A DNA stretch of 64,000 nt from Plumapathes pennacea (GCA_964036295.1 OZ038463.1:29127069-29191068), one strand, 5' to 3'; shown: positions 41,149 through 53,860, counted from the stretch's first letter. Made by a program: numbers and translations. The notes: generated from the letters alone by a model not told the origin.

Positions 41149-44023
41149 GTGTGAACTGCCTAGTAACAAGTATGTTGTTAATGTGATGTTATCAGCTAAG
41201 AACCCACAAGAACAATAGAAAATATTGGGTGCTCCGACTCATAAAGACCTTATCGATCACGCTATAACAGTGTTCAATCATATCCTACTAACCAGAATTG
41301 TGTCTTATTCTCAAGACTGTTTATATTTAGAAGCGATCAAGGCAGCCTCTGAAAGCTTCAGCTCTTCTAATTATGTTTTGGCTAAAGTATAGATTTTTCA
41401 TTGAAGTTTTCTCTATTGTTTAGTACAATATTAAACAGGTGTTCACCAAATGATCTTTAAAACTATGGGGAGCACTCGGGATAATAACTTGGCACAATAA
41501 TTCCTCTATGCACAAGTGTAGTTTGTATTTTCTCAACCGTTACTTCAGGTCAGTTGTGTTGGTCGTCCTCGTGCTACTTCTTGTTCCCAACGAACAGTAA
41601 ATGAAACCACAAAATAAACTTCTGACAGCCCTGATGTAATTCCTCTGTAGTCTAAAGAATTTTCATGCAGTTTAGAAATTCTGTTCAGTATGTTTTGGGA
41701 CAGTCGACTGAGATGAACATCTAATTGTCTTGTCTTCCTTCGCAGTTTGAACTAATTGCTGAACTAATTAAACTAATAAATATTCAAACAAAAGCCGTGG
41801 TGTTAGATCAAATTTTTGGATTGAGCAGAATTATTTTTGTTAGGAGTTAGAGACTATAATGATATATATATGTTTGACCTGGCATGTCATATTTCCACAA
41901 TTTTAGTTGAGAGTACTTGTGCCATTCTGCAGTTATCGGTCATAACCTACGCGATTGCGGCAATTCACTGACTTCAAATACCAGCCCGGAAATAAAGTTT
42001 TTGCTTAGTTCATGACTGCAGGAGAGGGATATTACATAGTTTCCATAAGATTGGCTACTAGGTCGTTTTGTAGTTTATTCTGATAGACGAACAAAGTAAC
42101 CTCGGACTCCAAGTTGTAATTAACCTAGTCAGATAATCCAAAACACTATAGGCTGCGCTCGATTGGGTTCCGTCGAATGGAATAGCTCAATTTTCTCAAA
42201 GTTTTGCTTGTCCTGGACCGGGGAAGATTGTGTTAGAAATTGTTTTAAACAAATCTTCATGCTTGCATTGTGAACAGCTCTTGGCTAGCTCATGATCCAT
42301 CCCAACCTTAATTAGCTCCAAACCATACATTTTTAACAATCAGCAGCGCTGTTTCTAGTCCAGAGTTAGAAACCCGATTGAACACACCCTCAAACCATTC
42401 GCAAGCGGAAAAGGTAAAATATAATAGTACGCAAACACGAACAACGACACAAAACAAGACTGAAGACTTTGCTGACGGTGTTTTTCGAAGTTTTGGTATT
42501 AAGTAAGACGCACTAAACCGGTTGAACTTTACGTAGAATCTTCATGCTCGCAGAACGGCAATTCTCGATGGAAAGATATGACAAAAAATATAAAACATCA
42601 GAAATAACGAGTGTCCACAATGCAAAGTGGACAAGACTCTCCGCCGGTTACTACTTTATCGGCTTCCGTTTCTGCGTAAATTCTCTTTAAGGAACCGTTC
42701 TGCAAGAAAGTTTGGACTGACTGAAAGCAAACATAGTGACTTCCTAATAACTTCTTTTATCATGACTTTCATTTATAAAGTGTAGTTAGAGTTAAGGTAG
42801 ATTGAAACTAAAGCAGCAAACGAGTGACTCTGAAAACTGGTACTTATTACTGAATTGCTCGTATTTCTGCGGCTTTCGCTGCTTAGATTCAGTGTAATAT
42901 TTAGGAGTTTGGACTGAAGCTAAACATGCTGTAAGTTCAGTTTGTGCGGGCCTAAAGCATACTAGCATTTCTGTCTTGAAACCGGCCGTTACAACTATAC
43001 TATGTACAGTCTCGATGCATGTTTGTTTCATGCGCTTCCCAACGATGTGTTGCGTGGGGTTACGAGGATGACGATGAAGCGAGCAATCTATCTGCGTAAG
43101 TAGACCCTTCCACTGTTTCGGTAGCCTCTTGAGATCTCTTGAAATTTGCCTCGGACCAAATAATTATCACTATACCGCTGGAAAGAGCACCTCATAGTTA
43201 GTGGCATACCAAAACTTGAAGGCTATATCTTGACAAAAAGCAAATGTATAATTTATTAAATAGTGCAATTTTTACAAACGCTTGATAGCTGGGGGCAAAG
43301 ATGTCTCCTCCAACATCTTTGTTGAACCATATATCTGCTTCCAATTAAGATATAGCTCTAAAAGTTTGCAATTATACTAACTTTGAGATGCTCTTTCCAG
43401 CGGTATCGATGGATTTTTGGTTTGAGGCGAATATGAAGGAACGTGAGTTGTACTGCGCGCTTTACCATAGCTACGTGCTGAACTTTAGTCGATTGTTTCC
43501 TGTTAAAAACTATAGTACCACAAAGTGATCACAGTGATTATGAGATCCTAAGCGATATGCTACAGAGTTGAAATCAATAATTGGTGGAAATCTCTCACGA
43601 CTGCATGGCTGTTGTTTCTTCAACTTGCTTTTTAACATATAAAACATGCATGTATTTGAAACCGGGATTTGAATCAAGTTGATGTTGAAAAATATTTTTA
43701 TTGAGATTATTCGCTTCACACCGAACACAGAACTCGTGCGGTCTTAACACCGACGAATTGTTCATGAAATTCTTGTTTTTATGTATGAATGTGGACTATA
43801 ATGGCTCGCTGGTCTGGTCTGTCAAGTCATGCAACGACTCAGTTTCTTGTCGAGATGTCCAGCATTAGTTAGTCGGCCCGCCTAGTTGTTTAGTTTTATT
43901 TCTATATCATTCTGTCATCCCTGCTGGGCCGGTAGTATAGCCGGGATTCTTGCTGTAATACTTTTGCTTGTTTTAGCATAATTATAAGTGGGTTATACTT
44001 CAGTCCGACTCTACAACAGGTCA
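41149..44023. repeat. Crystallin-locus unit B
   Basis: Starts TGTGAACTGCCTAGTAACAA, repeated at 44,026 and partly at 46,193. It contains promoter copy B and an intron-like stretch homologous to unit A, and ends with the tail GGTTATACTTCAGTCCGACT. No crystallin exon. Confidence 0.75.
42400..42495 (+). promoter_or_regulatory. Crystallin-type promoter/exon-1 copy B without coding exons
   Basis: GCAAGCGGAAAAGGTAAAAT, then an AT-rich box, the leader AACAAGACTGAAGACTTTGC, and GTTTTG|GTATTAAGTAAG. The donor is changed relative to GTAAGT, although a GTAAGA lies a few bases further on. No crystallin exon is found downstream as far as 44,020. Confidence 0.45.
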
Positions 44024-44688
44024 GTGTGAACTGCCTAGTAACAAGTATGTTTTTAATGTGATGTTGTCAGCTTAAAACCCACAACAACAATAGAAAGTAT
44101 CGGGTGCTCCGACTCATAAAGACATTATCGATCACGCTATAACAGTGTTCAATCATATCCTGGTAACCAGAATTGTGTCTTATTCTCAAGACTGTTTATA
44201 TTTAGAAGCGATCAAGGCAGCCTCTGTCTTGTTCTTAGTTTCAGCTCTTCTAAATTATGTTTTGGCTAAAATATAGATTTTTCATTGGAGTTTTCTCTAT
44301 TGTTCAGTAAAACATTTAACACGTGTTCACCAAATGATCTTTAAAACTATGGGGAGCACTTACAAAACGAATCTGTGACCACGGGATAATAACTTGGCAC
44401 AATACTTCCTCTGTGCACAGGTTTAGTTTGTATTTTCTCAACCGTTACTTCAGGTCAGTTGTGTTGTCAGTCCTCGTGCTACTTCTTGTTCCCAACGAAC
44501 GGCAAATGAACTCACAAAATAAACTTCTGACTGCCCTGATGCAATTCCTCTGTAGTCTAAAGAATTTTCATGCAGTTTAGAAATTCTGTTCAGTATGCAT
44601 TGGGACAGTCGACTGAGATGAACATCTAATTGTGCTGTCTTCCTTCGCAGTTTGAACTAATTGTTGAACTAATCAAACTAATAAATAT

Positions 44689-44867
44689 TGTAACGTTTTT
44701 CCGAGTGAAGATAGATTAACGGCCGCAGTTGCAACAAAAGCACTAGCGCAGATCAGAGAGAGAATCAACTGGTTTATTTTTAGGAATGCGCTACCTAGAT
44801 CCGATTACATTACGCAAGAACAACGTGGCGTCTGCCAGCGGTCAATCAAGATGGATCATTAACCTAA

Positions 44868-44927
<60 letters not shown>

Positions 44928-44940
44928 GTATTTCGTTACA
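44689..44940. mobile_element. 252-bp LTR-like insertion with a (CTAA)n tract
   Basis: Starts TGTAACG and ends CGTTACA, flanked by ATAT on both sides. Unit B has the uninterrupted site (AATAAATATTCAAACA, ~41,778). TG...CA ends with a 4-bp duplication suggest a solo LTR, perhaps Ty3/gypsy-type; no retroviral coding sequence is nearby. Includes (CTAA)n at about 44,869-44,926. Confidence 0.7.
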
Positions 44941-45551
44941 ATATTCAAACAAAAACCGTGGTATTAGATCAAATTTTTGGATTGAGCAGAATTGGATTAT
45001 TTTTGTTAGGCCGTTAGAGACTATACTGATATGTATGTTTGACCTGGCATGTCATATTTCCACAATTTTAGTTGAGAGTACTTACGTGACTGCGGCAATT
45101 CACTGACTTCAAAGACCAGCCCGGAAATAAAGTTTTTGCTTAGTTCATGACTGCAGGAGAGGGAGATTATATATTCTATCTAGTATTCTGGAATAGTTTA
45201 AGTCAGGACTGAAAGTTTCCATAAGATTGGGTATGTCGTTTTGTAGTTTATTCAGACAGACGAACAAAGTAACCTCGGGCTCCAAGTTATAAATAATTTA
45301 GTCAGATAATCCAAAACACTTAGGCTGCGCTCGATTGGGTTCCACCGAATGGAAAAGCTCAATTTTCTCAAAGTTTTGCTTGTCCTGGACCGGGGGAGAT
45401 TTTGTTAGAATTGTTTTAAACAAATCTTCATGCTTGCATTGTAAACAGTTCTTGATACATCCCAACCTTAATTAGCTCCAAACTAAACAATTGTAACAAT
45501 CAGCAGCGCAGTTTCTAGTCCAGAATTAGAAATCCAATTGAACGCACCCTC

Positions 45552-46024
45552 AAACCATTCGAAAGCGGAAAAGGTAAATAGAGATTACTTCATGGAAAGT
45601 GCGCGTACGGTTTTTATTCACGAGTTGTGAAGTATCATAAAACGAACGAGCGAGGCTTTGCGAGCGAGTGAGTTTTATGATACGAAACAACGAGTGAATA
45701 AAAATTGTACAAAGCACTTTCCATGATGTTTTCTGTTTATTATATACATACTGAGACATTTATGATGGGACCGGGAAACCCTTTAAAAGTAGTGAAAAAT
45801 CGTCGTTCGCAGCTTGTGATTGGACGAACGATTTTTTTCACGTGTGAAAAGCGTCGTTCGCGGCCTCTCATTGGCTAGAACTCATTTGCGTACGAAATTT
45901 TACGATATGGCTTTTTCGTGAGTATGTCTCAGTATGTATATAATAAAATATAATATTACGAAAACACGAACAACGACATAAAACAAGACTGACGACTTTA
46001 CTTACGGTGTTGTTCGAAGTTTTG
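45552..46024 (+). promoter_or_regulatory. Crystallin-type promoter/exon-1 copy C, split by a 365-bp insertion
   Basis: The left part (GAAAGCGGAAAAGGTAAA, ending 45,578) and right part (from 45,944, with AACAAGACTGACGACTTTAC and GTTTTG|GTATTA at 46,024) join exactly as copy B does once 45,579-45,943 is removed. No coding exon of its own follows; copy D starts at about 46,193. Confidence 0.5.
45579..45943. mobile_element. 365-bp double-hairpin insertion in promoter copy C
   Basis: Flanked by TAAA (45,575-45,578 and 45,944-45,947) and absent from unit B. It holds one long hairpin (CATGGAAAGTGCG... at ~45,593, inverted up to ~45,726) followed by a TIR pair ATATACATACTGAGACAT/ATGTCTCAGTATGTATAT (45,741-45,942). 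Confidence 0.75.
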
Positions 46025-46440
46025 GTATTAAGTAAGACGCATTAAACCAGTCGAACTTTACGTAGAATCTTCATGCTCGCAGAAACGCAATTCTCGATGG
46101 AAAGATATGACAAAAAATATAAAACATCAGAAAGAACGAGTGTCCACAATGTAAAGTAGACAAGGCTCTCCGCCGGTTACTACTTTATCGGAACTGCCTA
46201 ACAAAATAATATGTTGTTAAAGTTCTGTTATCAGCCAAAAAACCACACGAACAATAGAAAATATTGGGTGCTCCTAATCATAAAAGCAATGTTGCTTGCT
46301 TGCTCTGGAAGTGTCATGGGCTTTAATTTTTCCTTTTTGATGTATCCATGGAGGTTACCCTCGGAAACCTTAGCTTGGGAAACTGCGGTTACACATCCGG
46401 AAATTGTTTCCCACGGTAAAAAGGCTGTGTGTGACCGCAG

Positions 46441-46628
46441 AATTCGAGAGCGGAAGTTATTAAGGCAAAGAAGCACGTCTTACCATGGATATCACCTGCC
46501 TCTATTTAAAAATAGCCGCCACCCCCCCCCCCCCCCCCCCCCTCCGAAAATAGTATAAAATACGCAGAAACAAACAGCGAGATCAAACAAGACTGAAGAC
46601 TTGGTTGACGGTGTTATTCGAAGTTTTG
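46441..46628 (+). promoter_or_regulatory. Crystallin promoter and noncoding exon 1, copy D
   Basis: Homologous to the block at 54,321-54,485. CTATTTAAAAATAG at ~46,502 and TAGTATAAAATACG at ~46,551 are the two TATA-like boxes. The leader AACAGCGAGATCAAACAAG ends at TTTTG|GTAAGT (46,628/46,629). A run of about 21 C (46,522-46,542) separates the boxes. The downstream acceptor TTTTTTACAG is at 47,315, just before the ATG at 47,319. Confidence 0.6.
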
Positions 46629-47318
46629 GTAAGTTGGACGTAGAACCAGCTTGTTTTTCAGTAGTTTCGTAGTATTAATATGTGCAACACAGAAGCGTAA
46701 ATCTGGGGGGGAAAGGTATAACTGAAGGAATAGGAAACATCAGAAACAACGAGCTGTGTATTATTGGCTTCCATACCATTGTAAATTCAAGGTCGGATCA
46801 AGAAACTTTATTGCAAGGAGATTTGAACTGAACATAGCATATATGACTTTCAGATTTAATTGTTTTATGACCTCTATCTATCAAGTGCGGTTCGAGTCCT
46901 TGGTGTACATAGTATTCAGGAGAATTAAACTAGAACAGCAAGCGCATGACTCTCTGATAACTGCTTTATTATTTCCTCGTAATTTTTGTGGGTGTCGCTA
47001 CCCATTTAGCGTGGAAGTTTTCTAGAGTTTGGTGTATATTAAAGTTAAACTTACTGTTCAATTTTTTGTACGGGCCTAAAACATGAGCCTCCGTCTTGAA
47101 ACTGTTACTAAAGTTTGTACTGAGTCTGGATGGTTTTTTGTTTGTGTGATTGTTTCATACGGCTATGTAACAGCCATCTTAGTTGCAAAGTAGGTTGGCT
47201 GTTTCACAGTAGTTTGTAGTAGGTAGTTTTCAACTATTTGTTGTCACTAAAGAATTGTTGGTTCTTTTAATTTTTTTTTGAGTGTGTTTTCGTATACCTG
47301 GTACTTTTTTTACAGAAC

Positions 47319-48207
47319 ATGTCTGTCACGCTATATCCCGATCCAAAGAACAACAATTACAAAGAGGACTTTGAGAGTTCTGAGGTAAATCTGCAAAGCT
47401 CCATTCCTTTCAAGAGGGCCGTTGTTGCCACAGGAACTTGGATCTTCTACAAGTAGGAGAACTACAACAAAGCGCAGCCTGGTGCCCAGGAATGCAACAT
47501 CAAAATTTTGCAGCCAGGTAATGATGTTGACATATCTTCCGTGAATGGCTCCATGTACCTTATGCCAGATGGTGTGGAGGGAGTGCTGTTGTTTGAACAT
47601 GCTTATTACGGAGGAGTGCGCAAGGTAAATGAATTGCAACTGACTCTAACTGTCAAAGCTAAATCGTATTTTCCAAAAGATACCACTCAAACAAACACGT
47701 CAAACACAGATTTTATGTAAGCTGAAAGTACTCGTTAATATTGCGAGGCCTAGAGTTTCGAGTATTTTTAGGACTATACTGTGTCGCAGTTGTACGATCT
47801 CACTAGTTAAAAAATACAAAGTTAAGGTCACGTTTGTTCAGAATATGAAATGAGAGAGATGCCACAGCCATGAATGGATTTTAAAATTAATAATTTTTAA
47901 AGACATATGTCTTTCTTATACGTTTTGGTTGAATTCAATGACTCTGCGGGATGTCTGCCTGAATTTTCTGCCGCACTTCTTGCAGCGCTACGACCAGGCT
48001 TGCCCGGATGTCTCTACTCTCTTCCCTTCAAATGAAATTGGTGGCGTTTCTTCAGCCATTGTGCTGGCTCCAAATCAGCAATGGGAGATATTCACTAAAG
48101 TCAAATATGGAGGTTTGTCTGGCACTTTGAAACCAGGAGCATGGTATTCCACTCCCACTTCCATGGGGCTCCCAAACGACACCCTAAAGAGCCTCCGTAA
48201 GAAGTGA
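47319..48207 (+). pseudogene. Beta/gamma-crystallin-like gene with one in-frame TAG (copy D)
   Basis: Exons 47319-47624 (306 nt, exactly the length of exon 1 in the intact gene) and 47986-48207 (222 nt), joined in phase 0. The frame is open over 176 codons to TGA except codon 46, a TAG at 47,454-47,456, directly after GTWIFYK where the intact gene reads WIFYTGPNF. The sequence after the stop is well conserved: IKILQPGNDVDISSVNGSMY, LLFEHAYYGGVRK, then WEIFTKVKYGGLSGTL and NDTLKSLRKK. Acceptor TTTTTTACAG|AACATG, donor CAAG|GTAAAT, acceptor TTGCAG and poly(A) signal AATAAA (48,380) are intact. Called a pseudogene on the stop alone; a base-call error, a polymorphism (for example GAG to TAG) or stop readthrough remain possible because nothing else is broken. 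Confidence 0.7.
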
Positions 48208-48754
48208 TTAATCACTGATGAAGCTGGACTACGGCCGCAAAAAGGGTTATTATAGTAATAGTAAATAGACGTAGGTTTTGACGTTTCGTTGAAAACCCTT
48301 GAATTGATTTATTTTTACATAAAAAGTGCAATACAGAAAGCGAGGAAAAACTTGCACCTGTATATGTTAGCAAGCATTAAATAAAGCGTCCTTTTTAATG
48401 CTCTGGGTTGTAGTGTTTTGAACATTGCACTTGTTATGTGGTTCTTTCATTTTCTCAATACATCAGTAAATATATATATATATTCTCCATGTAATATTTG
48501 CTTCAAGGGCGTACATGGATAATTGGTTAAGAGTAACTGTCTGAAACTATTGATCGAACTGGAAATTTTCTGGCAAATCAAGTAATTTCCTCTTAGTTTG
48601 TGTACAGGTGAGCCTTGGTAAAAATACGACATTGCGATATGGATTGTTTTTTGTAAATTTTGAAGCTATATTGATATCTGCTGGACCTAACAGTGACATT
48701 TCCGACGGACAATAGTAATTTACTCGAGAAGTTTCAATGAAAATACTTGTGTCG

Positions 48755-50235
48755 TTCTACCACAGAGGCTACGCGAGCGGCAAGTCCAACTTCAACCTAC
48801 CCGGTTAGATGAATATTTATGCTTCTTCTTGACTGCAGAAGAAGGAAATATTTTATAGCCTTTTAGCCAGAGTATTTCTGGGATAGGTCAAGTCACCACT
48901 GAAAGTTTGCTTGAAACTGGACTGGTCGTTTCGTAGTTTATTGCAGACATTCCATAGTAACTAACTCAGGCTCCAAATTAATTAATCCAGGTAACTCACA
49001 AAACATTTCCACAATTCGAAAGCGGAAAAGGTAAACAAGCGCGTGATATATATCTCGCCTCTATTTAGTCCAAATAACATACACAGACACGAACAGCGCG
49101 ATAAAACAAGCCTGAAGACTCAGTGGTTGACGCGTATTATTATTTCGTAGGTAAGTTTCGGTAGGTAAGGCGCATAACTAACTTAATTCAATTTTTACTA
49201 AACCTGTGGGGCGAGGGATATGACGGAAGAAAGGTATAGAACATCAGAAAAAACGAGTGTCCACATAAGCACGTCTGAGCAAGAACTGTAACTACTTTAT
49301 TACTTCCGTATATAAATTTCCGTTCAATTTCGCAAGGAAACGCACCAGAGAGATTTTGAACATAGTAAACATGACTTTCTGATAACTAGTGCTTTATGAC
49401 TTCACTCCATTATACTATTGTGGCACGAGTCACCGTTAGGGTACCGATATTGTTTTGCGCGATTTGAACTGAACAATAGCAAACGAATGACTGATAACTG
49501 TTTTAGTACTATTTCTTCGTATTTCTGTGGTTTTCGCTGCTTATAATTTTTAGGACTTTTGTACTGAAGTTAAACAGGCTGTTTAAATTGTATGGTCCTA
49601 GAGCATAGAATTTCCGACTTGAAAACGTTTTAACTAATATAGTTTGTAAAGTCTCTATCATTTTTTGTTTTATGCGCCATTGCACCGTTGTATTGCGTAG
49701 AGTTACGAGAATGATGATCGATAACCGAAGTATAAGTTGCGTGCTGAACTTTAGTCGGGTGTCTCGTGTAAAAGTTAGGTAACCACAAAGTGATCACAGT
49801 GATCATTCCATTTGCAGCAGAGATTCTAAATATACTACTGAGTTGACATCAAGAATCGGTGAAAAGCTTTCACGACTGCCTGTTGTTTCTTGAACTTGTG
49901 TTTTAACATATGAAACATGCATGTACTTGAATCAAGTTGATGTTCAAAAATATTTTTATTAAACGAACACAGAACTCGTGCGGACAGATCTATTGTTTAT
50001 GAAAGGCTTGTTTTTATGTATGAATGTGACTATGATCTCGCTTGTCTGCTCTGTCAAGCCATGCAACGACTCAGTTTTTATTTATTTATTTCGATATCTA
50101 CAATATATTAGTTCATCCCTGCTGTGATAGAAGACTGGTAGTATAGGATTCTTTCTGTAATACTTTTGCCTGTTTTAGCATAATATTATAAGTGGATTAT
50201 ACTTCAGTCGGACTCTACAACCGGTCGACGTTTAT
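48755..50235. repeat. Crystallin-locus unit E body (duplicate of unit A)
   Basis: Collinear with 38,380-39,880 through promoter, intron-like sequence and tail; lacks any crystallin exon. Confidence 0.75.
49011..49150 (+). promoter_or_regulatory. Crystallin-type promoter/exon-1 copy E without coding exons
   Basis: GAAAGCGGAAAAGGTAAAC, CCTCTATTTAGTCCAAATA, leader GAACAGCGCGATAAAACAAG, donor TTTCGTAG|GTAAGT at 49,150/49,151. It is nearly a duplicate of copy A, including about 1.1 kb of downstream sequence. No coding exon follows before the tandem array at 50,740. Confidence 0.5.
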
Positions 50236-50739
50236 TTTAGCATTACTGTAGTCTACTATGAACTAAGACTTTTGAACAATTCCAGTTGTTCGATGTAAAT
50301 TTTCTGTGACCTTGTGTACATGCAGTATAAATACCAAAAAATTCTTTCAGCCGTGTGATTAAGTCAGGTGTCAGATAATTCAAAGCCAAAGACGGAACTT
50401 TCAGCCTCTTAATATGGCTGCGTCACAAGTATGTTGTTGATGTGATGTTATCGGCTAAAAGATAACGAAAAGAATAACTGGATGCTCCTATTCATAAAGA
50501 CGTTGACGATCACGCTGTAACTGTTCAGTCTTATCCTGGAAGTCAGAATTTTCAGTTTTCTTAATGTTTATAATTAGAAGCGCCAAGGAAGCTTAAGAGC
50601 TTTTTTAATTTTCTTAGCTAATTCCAAAGAACAGTGAAATAAATGAAACCAAAAAATAAAAACAGTAAAATTCTGACAGCCCTGATGCAAATCCCGTGTA
50701 GTCTAACGAAATTTTATGCAATAGAAATTCGGTTAGTTC

Positions 50740-53700
50740 TGCTAGCTGACTGTCAGCTATATTCATAGCCAAAGGCGGAACTTCTATGTCTTGAAAACAA
50801 TGGAAAATATTGGCTTGCTTTTATCCTGCACGTACACATTGTGAACGAGCTCATGTTCCTCAATCAAACGTGAGTAAATAAATTACTACTACCACCAGTG
50901 ATAAAAACAAGTAATGACGAATCTCTTCGTTAACCACATCCTGGCAGTCACACAGATTTTCTCATGTTTTGGAGTTGCTCAAAATTTGAAACTTGGCCTC
51001 CCGACCACACTAAGGCGCGTTTTTCGGTGACCGAAAATGGATGTTTTCGAAAACGTTAGTTCAGAGTGGATATTTTTGAAAACTCCGGTTTCATGTTGTA
51101 GGTGGGACGGCGAAAACGGAGCTTTTCGAAAACACGTGACGTCATGATGAGCATATGATCTATGTCAAGAAATCTGCCCATGCTCAATCCAGGCAATTAG
51201 CATTTTTGGTCGGTTTAGCGTAGTGTGTACAGCGAAAACGATAGTGTAGACGGAAAACTTTCGATACGTTTTCGTATGAAAACTCTGTTTTCAAACAAAA
51301 ACGGACTGAGTGCCAACAACTTCGCTCTTTCTTTTAAAACACGCTAAGTATGCTTGGCTTCTCACTTAATGTTTTTTTCCTGCGTCTACTGTTCACATCA
51401 TAGTGTAAACCACTCTTTGCAGGCTTCAAAAATAATCTGTGACCACGGCTTATTTACGCAAACACCAGTCCTCACTGTTGCTTGCCTCTACGAAAACTTT
51501 TTATTTATTTTTTGTGTTGTCGTGAGTTCTGCCGAGTGGTGCTACATATTTTTGCTTCCATGGTAAGAAATTCAATAATTATTTCAGCCTGTGACTAGTC
51601 TGTCAGCTACTTATAGAGACAAATGCCGAACTTCTATGCCTCGAAAACAATTGCATCGAAAAGATTTGATGCTGTTGTCCTGCACGTACACTACTGTGCA
51701 CAGTGTAAACGAGCTCGTGCTCATCGGTGATACTTTGGCGGGTAAATAAATTACTATACTGCTGCTACTACTGATAAAACAAGTAACGATGAATCTGTTC
51801 GTTAGTCACATTCTGGCAGTCACACAGACTTTTCTCATATTTTGGAGTTACTCAAAATTAGAAACTATGAAGACTGTTATTTTGATGCTAACAACCTCTT
51901 GTTTTTTCATTTAAAACACGTTAGGTATGCTTGGCTTCTCACTTAATGTTTTTTCCTGCGTCTACTGTTCATATTATGGTGCAAGCCACTCTTTGACAGA
52001 AGAAGCAGGCTTCATAAATAATCTGTGACCACGGCTTATTTACGCAAACATCAGTCCACCTCACTGTTGCTTGCCTCTACGAAACTATTTATTAATTTTT
52101 TATGTTGTCGTGAGTTGGACCGTGCGGTGCTACATATTTTTGTTTCCATGGTAAGAAATCCAATAATTATTTTAGCCTTGTAATTAGTTTGATAGCTACT
52201 CATAGCCAAAGGCAGAACTTCTATGCCTCGAAAACAATGGAAAATATTTGATGCTCTTACCCTGCACTTATACATTGTAAACAATCTCATGTTCATCGGT
52301 GATACGTGGGTAATTAAATTTATTACTGCTACTACTACTGAAAAAAATAAATAACGATAAATCTCTTTGTTAGCCACATCTTGGCAGTCACACAGATTTT
52401 CTCATATTTTGGAGCTGGTTGTAGTGTGGACGGCGAAAACGGAGCTTTTCGAAAACTCGCGACGTCATGATGATAAAATGATATCTGTCAAGAAATCTGT
52501 GCATGCTCAATCCAGGCAGTGTACACAGCGAAAACGATAGTGTGGACGGAAAACTTTCTATGCGTTTTAGTATGAATTATACTCTGTTTTCAAACAAAAA
52601 CGGACTGAGTGCTAACAATTCGTGCTCCGGCTTTCTTTTAAAGCACGCTGGGTATGCTTGGTATCTCACTGATGTTTTTCCTGCATTTATTGTTCGCATT
52701 AAAGTGCAAACCACTCTTTGAGAGAAGAAGCAGGCTTCATAAATAATCTGTGACCACTGTTGCTTGCCTCTACGAAGCCTTTCTATTTATTTTTTGTGTT
52801 GTCGTGAGTTGGGCCGTTAGGTGCTACATAACTTTGTTTCCATGGTAAGAAATTCAATAATTATTTCAGCACTGTATTTAGTTTGACAGCCTCTCATAGA
52901 GCTAAAGGCGGGACTTCTACGACTCGAAAACAATTGCCTCGTAAAAATTGATGCTCTTGTCCTGCACGTACACATTGTAAACAAGCTCATGCTCATCGGC
53001 GATACGTGGCTAAATAGATTACTACCACTACTACTACTGATAAAACAAGTGACGATGAATCTCTTCGTTAGCCACATCCTGGCAGTCACACAGATATTTT
53101 TAATATTTTATAGTTGCTCAAAACTAGAAACGATGAAAACTGATTGCTAACAACTCTTGTTCTATCATTTAAAACACGCTAAGTATGCTTGTCTTCTAAT
53201 TAATGTTTTTTCCTGCGTCATATTATGGTGCAAACCACTCTTTGACAGAAGAAGCAGGCTTCATAATTAATCTTTGACCACGGCTTATTTAGTATACACA
53301 AACATCAGTCCTCACTGTGGTTGCTTGCCTCTACGAAAACTTTCTATTTATTTTTTTGTGTTGTCGTGACCTGGGCCGTGCGGTGCTACATATTTTTGTT
53401 TCCATGGTAAGAAATTCAATAATTATTTTAGCCTTGTATTTAGTTTGATAGCTACTCATAGCTAAAGACAGAACTTCTATGCCTCGAAAACAATGGAAAG
53501 TATTGGATGTTATTACCCTGCACTTATACACTATAAACGATCGAGCTCATGCCGTCGGTGGTATATGGGTAAATAAATTACTACTACTCCACTGATAAAA
53601 TAAATAACGATGAATCTCTTCGTTAGCCGCGCGCATCCTGGCAGTCACAAAGATTTTCTCATATTTTATAGTTGCGCAAAATTAGAAACGATGAAGACTG

Positions 53701-53860
53701 AGTGCTAACAACTCTTGTTCTTTCTTTTAAAACACGCTAAGTATGCTTGGCTTCTCACTATTGTTTTTTCCTGCCTCTACTGTTCACATAATAGTGCAAA
53801 CCACTCTTTGACAGAAGAAGCAGGCTTCAAAAATGATCTTGTTTATGTCGAGATTCTGTT
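50740..53860. repeat. ~570-bp tandem repeat array, left block
   Basis: Recurring landmarks: TTTCCATGGTAAGAAAT at about 51,555, 52,145, 52,841 and 53,401, CTTTGACAGAAGAAGCAGGC, TTGTGTTGTCGTGAGT and TTCGTTAGCCACATCCTGGC. Two copies contain an inserted exponential-GAAAAC-rich MITE fragment (51,005-51,310 and 52,421-52,620). Small minus-strand frames are shared by copies but show no protein features. Confidence 0.8.

Larger units (their letters stand above)
44026..46192. repeat. Crystallin-locus unit C
   Basis: High-identity copy of the first half of unit B carrying two extra insertions (44,689-44,940 and 45,579-45,943), then fused to unit D at about 46,193 without the tail part. Confidence 0.75.
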
